A DNA stretch of 64,000 nt from Isoetes taiwanensis (GCA_021234155.1 JAJEKV010000028.1:3620567-3684566), one strand, 5' to 3'. Shown: positions 11,520 through 24,158, counted from the stretch's first letter. Numbers and translations: made by a program. The notes: generated by a model from the sequence alone, not told the origin.

Positions 11520-13491
11520 CTATTTTGATTCTGGCCAGCACAGTCGGCACCCTGGTATTGGGTTCACATGAATTGCAGGTGCTGGCCCATTCATCCTTCC
11601 TATGGTCAAATCCTCTAGTTTCATGGGAGCGGTGTCATGCAATGCCTTGAAGAGATGTTGCAATGGCTTACAGGAATGAACATCTCCATGAAAACCATGT
11701 TCCAAATCACGTAATGCTTTTGTAATGCTACCAACATGGAAGTTTCGACCATCACCCTATAATTCTAATGTAAAATGGCTATGATGCACTGCTCCCTGGC
11801 CATGGTTATGAATCCAGCTAGTGATATTTGCAATGGGAAGGACCTTGCAACAAACTTTGGTATAGTCCTAAACTGACGCAAACCGGTTTTTTGCTGATCC
11901 ATCTTGTCATGAATGACGCATAGAAAATTCTCTGGTTCCATTGTAGACAAGCATCTCCACATCCAATATGTTGATCGACATGACATTTGCTCCATCGTGT
12001 GAATTCTCATTTTCTTCCGAACCGCTAATCTTTCAACCTCAAGCTTCGACTTCTCGAGCTTATCTAACAAATCCCCCCACCCCTTTCTTTTTTGAGAGAG
12101 AGTGAAGCTTTTTATGTTTGGTCATGAAGCATAAGTCAAAAAATCATCTATAGAAATACATGAGAACTCGAGATCTTAGAAAATGCCTTGTAGCATATTA
12201 GGGCTAAAAAGCACCAAAAAATCTTCATTCGGCATTGAAGATATCTCCAAACTTCTGATCGAACTGAGAGCAGCCGAGTAGCTTTATGCTTATACTAAGG
12301 AGCCAACAACCTGTGCAAAGATGTAAACAAGGAAATAGGTCAAAAATTGTAGGTGTCTATGAAGGGGAAATAGTCTCGGAACTGGGGCTGTAAGATAGGC
12401 CTCCTATTATTTCCCTAATTTACCAACTCAATGAGCATGTCTGAGTTACAAGTGGACATCAAGTGAATCATTGTACCATAACAATCTGCCCTGCCTCTGT
12501 GATACTAATAGCATTCTTTATGGAATTCGAATTGTTGATCTATCATGTTCTTGCTATTGTTTTCCAGAAGCTAGAAAAGAATGAACATCAGATATGTTTC
12601 CTTTGAGAACTCTTTACCCTACAGTACCTCCTTCTCTAGAATCTGCTGTATGCTTTGAAACAATCTTCCCCTAACTGAGCCTGTCCAAAAATTATAGTCC
12701 CACAATCTATGAACTGAAAAAACCCTTGAGCTATACTTTGCAACTTCAGCATCATCAAGATCAAGATTGAGCTTGAACTTGCAATTCATCAAGTAATCTA
12801 GCATCAAAAGCTTCTGTGTTAATAAATTGTTGTTGACAGAATAATCTGAAAGAACTATAATAACCAGAATAATTTTCTATTGAATGCCAGTTACTATCAA
12901 TATGAAGATCAGAGTTTTTATACTTATGAGCAGTAGCTGTAAGCTCAATATCATAGATATTTATCTATGATATCTAACAAATCCACGCATGTACTGCACT
13001 TTGAGAACTTGTTATATTGCATTCTTTTGACATCTGAAAAATGCTTACTCCAGAGCTTGCTGAAGGCTGATTGTGAAATCTTGTCCACACCCATTTCCTC
13101 TAGAAGATTGTTCATCATTTGTAAAATCGTTTGTGTGTGAAATATGTAGGCAACATTTGAACTACTTTCCTGCACCTCTCTTCATCAACCGCACTTTTGT
13201 GAGGCATACTCTCAGCATGATAGTTAACAAACTTCTCGAATAAACTCTGAGCTGCAAGCACCCTGGGGGTTGTCCTCACCATTCCTGATTACCATGCCAA
13301 CCTATTTGAGCCCCCCTCTTTTGGTTCTGCCTAAATCTCCACCATGTAGAGGCTGATATACCTAGTATGGTTGTCACTGCATTGCTGCATATCCATTTCC
13401 CACCAATAGGAGATCCCCTATTCTTAATATCAGGTGATGGCCCAAATGCATGTTCTATGATATTGTAAATATATACCAAGTTAATTGCCAT
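11520..13491 (-). pseudogene. Decayed DUF7869-type transposon protein
   Basis: Minus-strand frames at 12951-13175 and 11765-12070 align with the larger copy at 35.0-37.4 kb. The block with FSKCSTCVDLLDIIDKYL corresponds to FSKCDTCEVIRTKLLKT there. The block with CRSTYWMWRCLS and FLCVIHDKMDQQKT corresponds to CRTQYWSWRLLS and YVCIIHDKMDQAKT. Frames at 11520-11705, 12619-12807 and 13276-13491 lie in the same orientation and may be further pieces. Stops and frameshifts separate every block and a gap of several hundred bases lies between the two clear ones, so it is non-functional. DUF7869 proteins are widespread in plant and animal genomes and behave like transposon-encoded genes; their activity is not known to me. 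Confidence 0.75.
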
Positions 13492-15528
13492 GGTAATTAC
13501 TCGTAGATATTCGCCTAAGAGGACTTGGCTATCTATAGTGATTACTCATAAGGCACCCAAAAACAGTTATCATAATTAACCACCAAACCACTATAGATAT
13601 GGTCTTTTGTATTTTTTGTTTTTTTTGAAGCACTTTGACCTTATTTAAATATCATGAAAAAAGCACAAAGGTATCTTTTATAATTTGTCATTCTTCGGTC
13701 TCTTGTAAATTGTTTTGCATATTTAGAAAACCAATATATAATAGTGGTTTTCTAGAACTATATGCAGTTCTACATTCACACTTCTTATAGCTGAGGTTTA
13801 TATCATGATCTTCTATCCGTGTTCTGAAACTATAGTCGCTACTTACTAACTATAAGGTCATTTATTGCTTAGACATTAGAATCAATGACTTTTTCAATGT
13901 AATTGTGTGTAACCTAATGCATATACTTTATGCATTAGAAAATGTCAAATATAATAGCCGAGTACTTTTTCTTTTGATGCATATGTTCCCTAGCTCGGAT
14001 TCCTTACTTGTTGATCCATTTACACCTGCAAATAATAAGCTGAATGGTAGTGCATTCATACACTTTACCAAGTTTGGTTCCAAGATACAATCCATCCAAT
14101 TTCATATTTAGAATTGTCTTTAGATGCTTTCTAATGTCGATATCAATATAGGAGCATGCCAAACATAGATAGCTTCATTTGGATTTTTGTTGGAGACACG
14201 ATCATCACACAATCATCTATGAATGTATAGTTGGTCAGCAAGCCTATTACTTGACTGCTAAGGTTTTTCCCTCGAAAACCCTTCGAGACAAGGGTTTTTA
14301 ATCTTGGATAGCAATAAGGCTATTGTCCTTTGTTTGAATCCCATAGGCCATTTGGTCTTCATGGATGATAAAATCCAATACAGTTCTATTTAATTTTATT
14401 TAAGTGGCCAAACCTTCAACAAACGCTAAGACTATTGAGAAATTTTCAATCGCTCTAAAAACATTTTCCTCGAATTCATAGGTTGAAGGTATTTTCTAAT
14501 CTATGATTGTATGAAGAATATGATTCTTGGATGTCCGGTCAATTCCGATAAGGCCTAGCGAGGCTTGAAGAAGACATTTTAGGCCTACTGAGGCGTAACA
14601 TGCCTAGCAAGGTTAACATGTTAAAGATATTTTACTTAAGTTGAGACCACATCATTTAATGATTTTTAGGATCTTTCAATCATTTAAGTAAAAAAAAACA
14701 TTGATATGCCAAACTGAACAGTTTAAATGAAGAATCAAGAAGAACCCCCAAGCCAGAGAGGAGGCCACTCTTGATCGAAGCAAATATAATTCTGGAGCCC
14801 CCCTCCGCAGGAGGAGGCCACTCTTGATCTAAGCAAATATAATTTTGGAGTAAAGGAAGGACAGAACAGAGTTAAACAAAACCACCAAGTGACCATTTAG
14901 CCTTGGGGCATGCCCAAGAAGGTTGGCCACCATGTTGTATATAACAAATAACAATAATGATCTCACACAACCAACATCACCCACATGGGTGGACGCATAC
15001 CTCTACCATCGAGAAATACAAAGTATCATGGGGGTCTCTATAGAATAATGCAACCCCCGCCCTATGTTATGCACACCCCCTCTCCCCCTCCGGCTCTATA
15101 TCATGGAGAAATCAAATGCTTCAATGCCTGTTTATTTGCAGATACTGTTTTGGACTCATCGGGGGTTCAACCTCCCAGTTAGTAGATCTCCTGCAGGGCC
15201 ATAGCCATACCTTGAGAAGAATTTCTGGCACTTGGAAGGGGTTCTTTGGCCACTAGACCATCTGCAAGGCCGTAGCCATACTTTGTGAGGAATTTTTCGC
15301 TTGGTCACGAATCTTAAAATATATCCCGAATTTTGTACTTACAGTCATGAATTTCATGCTATAGAAGTACTTGTTGGTGGGTTTATGCTTGCGTTGATCT
15401 CACTAGGGCGCAACTGCAATTTGGGCATGTATTTATACATTTTACTGTACTTATTGTGTATATTTAACATTTCAATGGTTTGTAATCCAATGGTCAACTT
15501 TTAAATATATGGAAAAGAATACTTAGAC
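13492..15528. other. Intergenic, no gene seen
   Basis: AT-rich, with the inverted partner repeat near 14225-14345. Near 14755 and 14815 a short sequence with GAGGAGGCCACTCTTGAT is repeated. Nothing here looks coding. Confidence 0.5.
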
Positions 15529-15585
15529 CTAAGAGCCGGTTCACATGCAGTGAACCCTTTTACAAGCATGTGAACCGGCTCTTAG
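15529..15585. repeat. Perfect 19-base inverted repeat hairpin
   Basis: CTAAGAGCCGGTTCACATG at 15529-15547 is followed after 19 bases by its exact reverse complement at 15567-15585. The loop itself contains GTGAACCC, an echo of the arm. Such a structure could be a relic of a foldback element. Nothing shows that it is transcribed. Confidence 0.9.
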
Positions 15586-16310
15586 TGTAGGCTAGAATTG
15601 ATCATACTATTGATGCTTGAACAACATAAATAACCATAAAAACAGCTTCAAAACTTGAACATAGACCGGCTCTGTAAAACATGCTTCTATTCTTTCCAGC
15701 GGATGTAAACCATGCTTCTATTCTGTAAAGCCTTTGTAAAACAAGCTTCACACCAACATAACAACCAACATAACTACCAACATAACTACTATGAACATTA
15801 ATTAACACAAACCATTACATTAGACATGTTTAAAATTAAATTCCCCCTTAAACCCCCTTTTGTTTGGGTGCATATTCACACGGGTGGTGACTCCGGGCAA
15901 CGAGAAACAAACATAGATAAACTCTGAGGTAAACAAAAAAATAAAAATCAAAATAAAATAAAAGTACAAAATGATTGATGTGTTATTGCAAACCATATAT
16001 TTAAATTGCATAATTTATAGGCTCCAAAATGATAACATTGTAACAATGCGCTCAAATTGTCTTGAAATCATTCTAAAATAGCATTGTTGCAACAACGCGC
16101 TCAATTTGTCTTGACTGAATAGAAACTGTAGGCATTGGTAGTTACACATAAAATAGAAATGGATCATGCGACAAACTTGATCTTCCTTAGTTGTTTGTGC
16201 AATTGCCATCGTGAGCATTGCTAGAGAAGTCAACATCTTGCAAAAAAATTTTGAACCTGTAGCCGTGAAAAGGATCATAAAAAAAATGCAAATAGAGTGA
16301 AAAATATATG

Positions 16311-16816
16311 ATGGCGGAGGCAGACATAATGGACAGACTTAATAACCCTAATCTTAATCTGGTTCAGCTCAAAGGCTGGTGTTATCACAATGGAGCCTAG
16401 ATGATCATTTATTCAAAGAAGAAATAAATCTGCCATGGCATACTAGATACAATATTCTGAAAGGATTAGCATCTGCCATACTTTACCTTCATGAAGGAAC
16501 AGAGCTGAAAATCATACATAGGGACATAAAAACAAGCAACATTATGCTGGATGTAAATTTCAACACCAAATTAGGAGATTTTGGGCTTGCTAGAATCCCT
16601 CAACTAGATGAATCTAAACAACAAAGCAGCCTGGTGAGCAGCCTGGTAGGGACACCAGATTATTTAGCAGCGGAGTTGCTTAAATCATTCAAAGCAACAG
16701 CTGCTTCAGATCTGTACAGTTTCGGGGTTCTAGCATCCAAAATTCATTCTGGCAAGTCACAATCTCTGGATATGCTGATCCCCAAGAAGCTGAATGTGCT
16801 GCAAAATTTTATATAA
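16311..16816 (+). pseudogene. Lectin-type receptor-like kinase fragment
   Basis: From 16311 a frame gives MDRLNNPNLNLVQLKGWCYH, then stops. About 15 bases on, a second frame resumes with SLDDHLFKEEINLPW and runs through the catalytic loop (HRDIKTSNIMLD), DFGLAR and a degraded activation-segment end (GTPDYLAAELL, where the usual APE has lost its Pro). This is the middle of a plant receptor-like kinase, closest in style to L-type lectin receptor kinases. The ATP-binding Gly loop, VAVK lysine and C-lobe end are missing, and hinge sequence is deleted at the frame change. It cannot encode an active kinase. Confidence 0.85.
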
Positions 16817-16990
16817 CCCAAGACTATTATATCAGACCCTAGAATTCAAATGAATATACCTGGAGCATCGATTTCTGGCATTACCCCAACTCCGACAGAT
16901 CGTGCATAGCTGATAATCTTCTTTACATCTGCAGGATAATACGTGAAGTGCCAGTATATAGTATTCCTGCTGCTGCATGGAACACATAGA

Positions 16991-17280
16991 CTACTGAGGG
17001 ACTTGTGTTCTATACTGCATTTGTTTTAATTGAAGTCCTGTAGGTGATTGCTGGGGTAAAGACTGCTTCAATGATTCTGTATTCCTGAACTCTTGGAGTG
17101 CAGCAGCAGCCATCGTTCGATATTGCTCAGACTGATTTAATGAAAGAGCATCGGGCCTTTGCTGCATTTGCATCCACTGGTCAACGACTAATCCAGGATA
17201 ATTCAGGCTTCGAATGTCTATTTTCCCATCTCCCCAAATTGGAGAACGAGGTATGGAACTCACAAAATCATCCTCATCCC
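16991..17280 (-). pseudogene. Auxin response factor exon fragment
   Basis: On the minus strand a CAG acceptor at 17281-17283 opens a frame with GDEDDFVSSIPRSPIWGDGK, then LNYPGLVVDQWMQMQQRPDA and YRTMAAAALQEFRNTE. This pattern matches the region of plant auxin response factors between the DNA-binding domain and the Gln-rich middle region. The frame ends in a stop soon after a Gln-rich stretch. I see no B3 domain, ARF domain or PB1 domain in the flanks. It is a single exon with a retained splice acceptor, probably carried here by a transposon or left from a decayed gene. Confidence 0.7.
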
Positions 17281-17299
17281 CTGTGGACAAATAATGCAC

Positions 17300-19900
17300 A
17301 TGATGTTACCTCGTTCAGTCGGGCCAGGGCCAGTCCGTCACCGACATGGCTATGGCAGAGGCTGCCGGAAAAAAGCCTGAATTATAGACCTTAAATGCTG
17401 CGACCATTCTATAGAAATACTAACAGTCGCTTCATTAATCTTGACAAACAGAATCTTATCTTGCTAATCCCTGTTGTTACAGATTTGGAAAACACGTTTC
17501 GTGCCCTAAAATGCTATCCACGAGGCTTGCATGTTCAGCCGCTAAAATAAAAAGAGGGCTTTTGTTGTGAGCTCTTGGATGTTGGACCATTGAAAAAAAA
17601 AAACTAAATCAATGACTAAGAAATGGTGCACTCTAGATGTACGCATTAGTACATCCATTCGAATACGCCATGAAATCTTAGGAAAACCTTTGTGAAAAAC
17701 GTACAAAAACACAAAGAAAACCCCCTGTTATTATGCTACATATTCTTTCCAGCGACGTCCCTTGCTGCTTTGATTTTGAGCTCCAACCCTGTTTTTTCAA
17801 TTGCTTTTGTGATTTTGAGCTCAAATCTCCTATTTTTAGCCCTACATCCGACTGAAAGGGAGACAATAGAGCTGTTTGCTCCGACGACCTTGTTGCCTCA
17901 GCTATGGCTGCTATAGCTCCTCTATTCAAGTCAAATGTAGATCGAAAACAATCATCTTATGCAGATCTATCTTGTGAAGCTTAAGCCATGGCTTTGCCAG
18001 GGCCATAGCTAGCTCCGGATCAAACAGGCAAAGAGGGCCAAAACAAACAGAGCAAGCAGGGGAGCGGCGGCACATCTCTACAAGCGGCAAAGCATATTGC
18101 GTGAAATAGAAAAGGGAGAATTCTATAGTAATTTTGACCTATTGTTTAGGAACAGACCGGGTCAAAATTCGGGCAAAAGCCCTGCCAAGCGCCGGCAGCC
18201 GCGAGCCTGTGTGCGCACCCTGAAATTTTGTCCCGACAAGAATTTTGTGACGGAAAAATCGCCTCCCTGCTATTTTCGGCATTCCAAAGCCTTCTCAGGC
18301 AATTTTTCGGCAGAAAAAAGTCGATGAAGCATCGATAGAAGGTTTCACTTTTTAATTTGTTGCTGAAAATGCCGAAATAGCAGGGTGGCATTTTTTTCGT
18401 ACGGATAATTTGCGATTCAAGACACTAACGTGGTTCAAAAATAGGGGGGTTGGCACCGAAAAATCCGGCCATCCTTAAAATTTTTCCATTAGATAAAAAA
18501 AATTCCGGCAATTTTCTAGTTATTTTTACAAAAAAAATCCAAAGAAATCCAGAAAATAGGTTTCAAAAAATCTGGAAATCTGGTAATATCAAATGTGAAT
18601 GGCATTTTTTCCAGTTCCGTGGGCCATTAAATTCGAGCCCTGGTCACTAGGCTATATAGCACATCTTTTGAATGATGGAAAAAATTTTGAAGCGGGAAAT
18701 GCTATGCAACAGCAACTGTGGACCTGCCCGAAGGTAATGCGATTTCGAATGTGCACACCTATCTTCCTACTTTATTGAAATGGCTCCAACGTTAACGCTT
18801 CCACCTTTTACTTTTTTCGATAACAGATGCGCCTAAACTGTTCAACCAGATTCTGTTGGTTTTAGCCTTTATGCTGAAAAAGGGCATGACGTGTACACGT
18901 GGCCTAATGGTGTGGCATCTAGAACAATAATATCAGGAGAATGCAATAGACGAAAAAATATACAGCTTTTGGGGCAGCGAACAGACTAGAGGGGACCCAA
19001 AGCGGCACGGAAGCGCCTGGAAACTGCAGGGATCTGTGGGAGCGGCAGTAGGGAGATAAGAAGATCAGAGAGCGAGATTCGCAGAAGGATCGGAAGAAGA
19101 AAAGAGGAGGTCGCTTGGGCTGTCGGAAGAGGTCCAGGACAGATCGGTGGGCTCTGAAACCTTTGATATAAACAGCGGTAGATCGGTGGGTTCTGAAACC
19201 TTTGAGATTAACAGATTCGACTTGGAAGCTCGATGCTGGGGCTTGAGCTAAAAAATAAGGATGCTTCCCAGATCGCTGACCTGCACGAAGGCATGCCTCT
19301 TCTTATCTGCATGTGAGGCTTCCTCGAGATCTAGTCCTTCCGGCCCCTCATTTGGAAGAATAATTGTAGCTATGGCACAATGCTATCCTGGCAATCTTCC
19401 TCAGATTCATCCGGCAAATCCAGGTCATCTTTACCCCTAACTTTTGCTTTGTTCGGTGTTCTATTTAAACTGTAGGAAGTTTGGCGATTCAAATGTCTTT
19501 TTCAGGTAACCCAAGTGTTTTATTTACCGCTCTCTACTTTGAGCTATGCCGAATGTAGCACAAAGTTTGGCTGTGGCAGAATCCCGGCGATCGACACAGG
19601 TAAAATTCTTACATGTCTTAAACTTTATACAAGGGAATGAGCTAAGATTACGATTTCCAGATTCCAATCCAGCCATTGTATGGCGATGGCAAATAAGATT
19701 CTTTAAACTTATTTGGTTTATTACATGCATCCCCTTCTTCCCAAATACAAGTTAATTTCCTAGAACGCCATTCCAGCGATCTCTTGCCAAAGCTACTAGT
19801 TTATCAGAGGTTCTTTCAAGTTTTTAAAATCTAGTATCTGGCCATGGCTGACTTGCCCCTTTTCTTGTCATTGTATAGGAGCCAATATTGAATCCAGCGG
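17300..19900. other. Intergenic, foldback remnant only
   Basis: No convincing gene. Around 18265-18385 the sequence CCCTGCTATTTTCGGCATT and its near-exact inverted copy (one T shorter) enclose about 85 bases, and the surroundings are rich in AATTTTT/CGG words, suggesting an old foldback element. The region 18960-19460 is purine-rich with a repeated GATCGGTGGG(C/T)TCTGAAACC near 19146 and 19182. Confidence 0.45.
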
Positions 19901-19905
19901 CTATG

Positions 19906-19995
19906 GCGATTTGTTTGTGCTGAGGCATTTCTTTCTGGCCTGAGATCGGCGCGATTTGTTTGTGCTGAGGCATTTCTTTCTGGCCTGAGATTGGC
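19906..19995 (+). repeat. Tandem duplication, 45-base unit x2 plus a partial third
   Basis: GCGATTTGTTTGTGCTGAGG and its following bases up to GATCGGC are repeated with a period of 45. A shortened third copy (GCGCATTTCTTGCTGGCCTG) follows immediately. Confidence 0.85.
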
Positions 19996-20180
19996 GCATT
20001 TCTTGCTGGCCTGAGAAGGTTTGCTGTTATGTGTGGCTTTTGGAACTCCTTCGGGAATGTTATTCCTCGTGATATTCCAATATTTCTTAGCATTTTGCCA
20101 TTTTGCCTTTTCCATTCCTTTGATTTGACAGATATTTTGTCCCTTCTTTTTTAACAAAGAATCAAGTTCTGGCTATGGCA

Positions 20181-20250
20181 TCCATCTTCGATTAAGAAGC
20201 GATATAAAGGTCAGGTCCATCTTCGATTAAGAAGCGATATAAAGGTCAGG
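20181..20250 (+). repeat. Tandem duplication, 35-base unit x2
   Basis: TCCATCTTCGATTAAGAAGC through AAGGTCAGG occurs twice head to tail without differences. Confidence 0.85.
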
Positions 20251-20629
20251 TCTGCATTGCTAGAATTATAAACTCAGTAAATTGTTTAAATACAGAACTT
20301 AATTCTGATCAATATACTTGCATGCAAGAGGGCCTTTTTGGAAACTTTAAATGTCATTACTTTCTTTTTGAAAGTGCTTTATTTCTTTCTCTCGCATGCA
20401 AGAGGTCAATACGTGAGTATTGCAAGGTCGTCACTTTCCTCCTATACTAGATGTTTACCTTTTGCTTTGCTGCAGATATTAGTTCTAAATATGTTTTCTA
20501 CATATTTCTGGAAATAAATTTATCATTGTTTATGAGTTTTGGAAATGGTTGGGGTTCAAATCCCCTTGCTCCCTAATATTTTGTTGCTATTGAGGAACAC
20601 AGATACAACGAATTAGCAGTAAAAAGTAC

Positions 20630-20800
20630 TACTATACATAAGAAACCATGCACGGTCCTTAATAGTTTTAGTCTTCTATACTTGAAATGCTTCAAACAAC
20701 AAACCATTACTTGTATGCATAAGAAACGATCCACGGTCCTTAATAGCCTTATACTTGAAAACTTGAAATGCTTCAAACAACATACCATTACTGGTTTATA
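20630..20800 (+). repeat. Tandem duplication, about 81-base unit x2, diverged
   Basis: CATAAGAAAC, CACGGTCCTTAATAG and ACTTGAAATGCTTCAAACAA occur in the same order twice with a period near 81 bases, with substitutions and a small insertion in the second copy. Confidence 0.75.
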
Positions 20801-20873
20801 AATGATAACCATATAGCTAATGCATAGCAAAACCGTGCGCATATAGAACACACACACGTGCTTTACCATGACA

Positions 20874-20876
<3 letters not shown>

Positions 20877-20904
<28 letters not shown>

Positions 20905-22022
20905 GAAAGCAAGAGACGGTTTTATCATTAATTATAAAATCTCAAGAACATAGCAAGTTTGTGCTTTATAGAGAAGCACATGAGAAAATTGATGACCAGC
21001 TTAGAGCTTCATATTATAGAAGTATGAGCTCTAACACAAACATAACAAAGGATCAGCAGCCAATAGCAGTATGTCAGTAACAGTGTGCCAATATACAGAA
21101 TAATCCAAAATATGAACAGTTCGAAGAAGCCTCGTGTTGATGTAACTGAAGCTCTTTTTGAACTGTAAGCACCTGCAAAAAGGATAATCCTTCCCGAAAA
21201 ATAAACTATATCAAGATTAGATAAGAGCAGAGGCATATTTAGAAAGAGGCTATGGAAGTGGGGATCATTGGTCAGAGAAGAAAACAGAGTTGAAGTAGGC
21301 ATTGAAAGGGTCTGTAGATCCGAAATAGTATTGATTTGGGCCCCAGTTATTAGTGTAGAATAGCCGAAATTTGTCCTTGTCCTCCAGTAATATCAGCAAA
21401 GAGCCATACAGATCAGCTAGAAGTTTGTGATTATAGTACATGGTTCTGTACCTTGTCAACTGCCTTTCTGTGAGGATGAAATTATGATTGGCCAGGAATG
21501 CCCAAAGGCAGTGAATCTGAACCACTTCTCTGCAGAAGATAGATGCCCAAAGGTCTTCACTCTCTTTCATATCTGATGTGCCCTTTCTTCATGAGGAAGG
21601 ATTCCATGGATGTTGCCAAGTCATTCTTCATGACCAGATCTTTGGAAGCTTGGCTGTATGGCGAGATATCATCAAACTTCCTTGCCCCATCTCCACGCAG
21701 GAAATTAAGGTATTCTAGGATCATCAAAGAGAAAAGCATTAGAATCCACAACATTTAAGTTGGAAGCAAATAAATTATAATAACCCCTATAAGCGCCATG
21801 ATTCTCCCAATTCCTGTCATGATTAGCTCCAAATTTATTTTTATGAGCAGTGGCAATAGTCTCGAAGTCAAACTGGAAATTCATTTTAATCCAGAAGGTA
21901 GAGGGTCTTTTCTTACCATACAGAACACGATTTCTAGCTTTCCAAATATTCCAAAGAGCAATGAATATAACTGTATTTAGCATGACATTTAGCCATGCTA
22001 GTTTACTACAATAGCCAACCAC
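20877..22022 (-). mobile_element. Minus-strand LINE 3' fragment with poly(A)
   Basis: A T run of about 28 bases at 20877-20904 is the poly(A) tail of an element reading leftward. Upstream on the minus strand, the frame at 21705-22022 includes ALWNIWKARNRVLYGKKRPS, which resembles the C-terminal zf-RVT/tail part of plant L1-type ORF2. It corresponds to WSVWKRRRRKVFYDKR in the LINE at 2.4 kb. Frames at 21557-21754 and 21265-21570 continue in the same direction with shifts. Only the 3' end is present, typical of 5'-truncated insertions. I did not find a clear target duplication. Confidence 0.65.
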
Positions 22023-22029
22023 ATTATAA

Positions 22030-22075
22030 AATCACAATAGCCAACCACATTATAAAATCACCTAAAATGAGCACT
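22030..22075 (+). repeat. Short tandem duplication
   Basis: ACAATAGCCAACCACATTAT plus a few bases is repeated head to tail just outside the LINE 5' end. Confidence 0.7.
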
Positions 22076-22489
22076 ACATTAAACCACATCCACAACCATA
22101 ATGTTATACCACATGGACAAACCGTACACTTAAACACTATAAGTATACCACATTCATTTACCAATATGTAATACCACTTTGACAAACTCTACAAAAAGGC
22201 CACCTACGATTACCATGCCATAATACCACCCTCACAAACCTAACAAGAGAACCCATTAGTTTTGTCACATATGGTTTTTAATGATATCAACCCACAAACA
22301 CCCATTGGTTTTATAGAATGGTTTTCTAGTTATAACCAAGGAAAAAACCATGTAGTTTTTTAATTTTGGGTGCCTTCTGCACTATTCTTCTTTCCTCATT
22401 AGCACCAGCTGGGTTTTTAATATTATCTGCATTTGCTTCAGGTGGATGCTCATTCTTATTTGCATTAATCTCTTCCACATCCATGTAAT

Positions 22490-23075
22490 CAGCATCATTC
22501 TTCTCTGCTCGAGGTTCTTGGTCACAAGGTTCCTCAGCACTAGCTTCACGACATAGTATTGTATGCAATAAAAATAAATGAAATATTTACACAATGCCTA
22601 CATTGCACTACGTGCCATATTGCACGTGACACGTATGGACAATAATAATATGAAATACATAAGAAAGGCATATTAATTTACCAAATACAAATATGTCGCC
22701 CTGGGCGCAACTCATACAAAAGTATTCAATATTTCTGTTTGTGACATAACAGGTCTAGACACGTCAGCACATCTCCCATTTCGTATTTGCTGAATCAGTA
22801 CAAATATCATTTCGCCATTCCAATCTCTGCAGTTTTTTTTGCTCAATGGGTTACCTAACCGGTTTGGTGTATGTAAATGCTACTGATGGAGTTCATGTCC
22901 ACGAGCGATTGGCCTTGAGCCTCACCAAAGCCCGGGACATGGCACTTCACAGAGATATCCCGAAAGCCACCCTATTCAGGGATTTTCACAGATTGGTCCA
23001 CAAGTTTGACCATGTCCTTCCAGTTTCTGAGGAGAAAGATGGATATGGGAGTGCAGTGCAGCAAGTGGCAGGCTT
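22490..23075 (+). repeat. Segmental repeat, copy 1 (partner 59243-60090)
   Basis: From CATTCTTCTCTGCTCGAGGT through the first part of the ORF at 22846 the sequence matches 59243-60090 at high identity. The partner carries a 263-base MITE that this copy lacks, so this copy shows the empty site (GCAATAAAAATAAATG near 22564). After about 23075 the copies diverge: this one continues the reading frame, the other changes abruptly. Confidence 0.9.
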
Positions 23076-23223
23076 AACAGAAGCCGAGTTCAATGCCCGG
23101 ATAGCTGATGTAGACTTCCATGCAGTTGCATCAATTGACGTTACTTTTGTTTTGAGCCATTTCTTAGTCCTAGATACTGGACAAAGAAATTTGTTAGAGA
23201 GTCTAAGGACCTATCATTCATGA
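22846..23223 (+). CDS. Uncharacterised 125-residue ORF (duplicated family)
   Basis: ATG-initiated frame beginning MGYLTGLVYVNATDGVHVHE and containing LFRDFHRLVHKFDHVLPVSE. I do not recognise a domain. The first about 75 residues are shared with the ORF at 59865-60107, and most differences between the copies are substitutions that keep the frame open, which hints at real coding ancestry. The second half (AEFNARIADVDFHAVASIDV) exists only here. It may be part of a larger spliced gene or a transposon accessory protein. No signal peptide or membrane segment is seen. Confidence 0.4.
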   Translation: MGYLTGLVYVNATDGVHVHERLALSLTKARDMALHRDIPKATLFRDFHRLVHKFDHVLPVSEEKDGYGSAVQQVAGLTEAEFNARIADVDFHAVASIDVTFVLSHFLVLDTGQRNLLESLRTYHS

Positions 23224-23375
23224 ATGCTGGAGGCCAAAATGAACTGCCTGCTGATGATGACAAGATAGACTAGATTATATTGTACAAAGGACAGTAATTG
23301 TTCAACATGCACCACGGCTACCAGTCTTACCAGAATAGCTTTTATAAAGCTCTGTTGTACAAATGTTTTGGATTA

Positions 23376-23573
23376 ATTTTTGGGTTGCCCCTAGGGGGGC
23401 AAACCCTTGTTTATGTGGGCTTTTGGCATATCCTAGGTATATGCTGGAATATACCTAGGATATCTTTGATCGCTCCAAACCCCTCTTACCAGAAACTCTC
23501 TCATCGCCATTGTTGTTGTGCGGCCGGTGTGGGAACCGGTTAACCGGCACCGCCAAGCATTAGAGCGAGGTAA
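23376..23573 (+). repeat. Dispersed repeat of about 195 bp, copy 1
   Basis: Begins TTTTGGGTTGCCCCTAGGGG, contains the palindromic CCTAGGTATATG...CATATACCTAGG-like segment and ends CGCCAAGCATTAGAGCGAGGT. It matches 27328-27522 almost exactly except for a variable middle. Both copies sit in single-copy flanks, as expected for a small mobile element. Confidence 0.9.
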
Positions 23574-24047
23574 GGGAGGCACCACAAACGTGATTTATGC
23601 ATTCCGGTTTATCACATATTTATCGCTCACTGGCGGTCGCGAAGATATGTCCAACTCCTCTTCACCCATCTTTCTAATTTGTTTGAAGATCATACTAATT
23701 TCTTTGCGAGCATGACTCATCTTTTCTATTAGTATGTCCTTCCCTTCAAACTTCTAAGGGAAGAGAATTGTAGCAGGTTATCGACAAATTCTAAAGTTAA
23801 ACAATCCATTGCCTTGGTCAAGCCGGTATTTTCAAGATTCTATGGATCTTTAAATGTTGCGAAAGCATTTGAGCATTCTATGGATCATTTAGAAATGCCA
23901 AAGCAGCGAATTTAGTTGAATGGATTCTTTCAAACCGACAAATGGGATTGCCGGCGGAAATACAATTGATACATGTAAGTTTGGATTGCATAGTTTTATT
24001 GCGGTTATTTGAAGATGTGTGGCTGTTGGGACATTCGGAGAGCCTTT

Positions 24048-24158
24048 CTTGCTCTAGAGCTGCAACAAATAAATATTTCATGTTTGAAGACTTCATTCTT
24101 GCTCTAGAGTCGCAACAAATAAATATTTCATGTTTGAAGACTTCATTTATCGAGGACT
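24048..24158 (+). repeat. Tandem duplication, 55-base unit x2
   Basis: CTTGCTCTAGAG, then AACAAATAAATATTTCATGT, TTGAAGACTTCATT is repeated with a period of 55 bases and very few differences. Confidence 0.85.
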
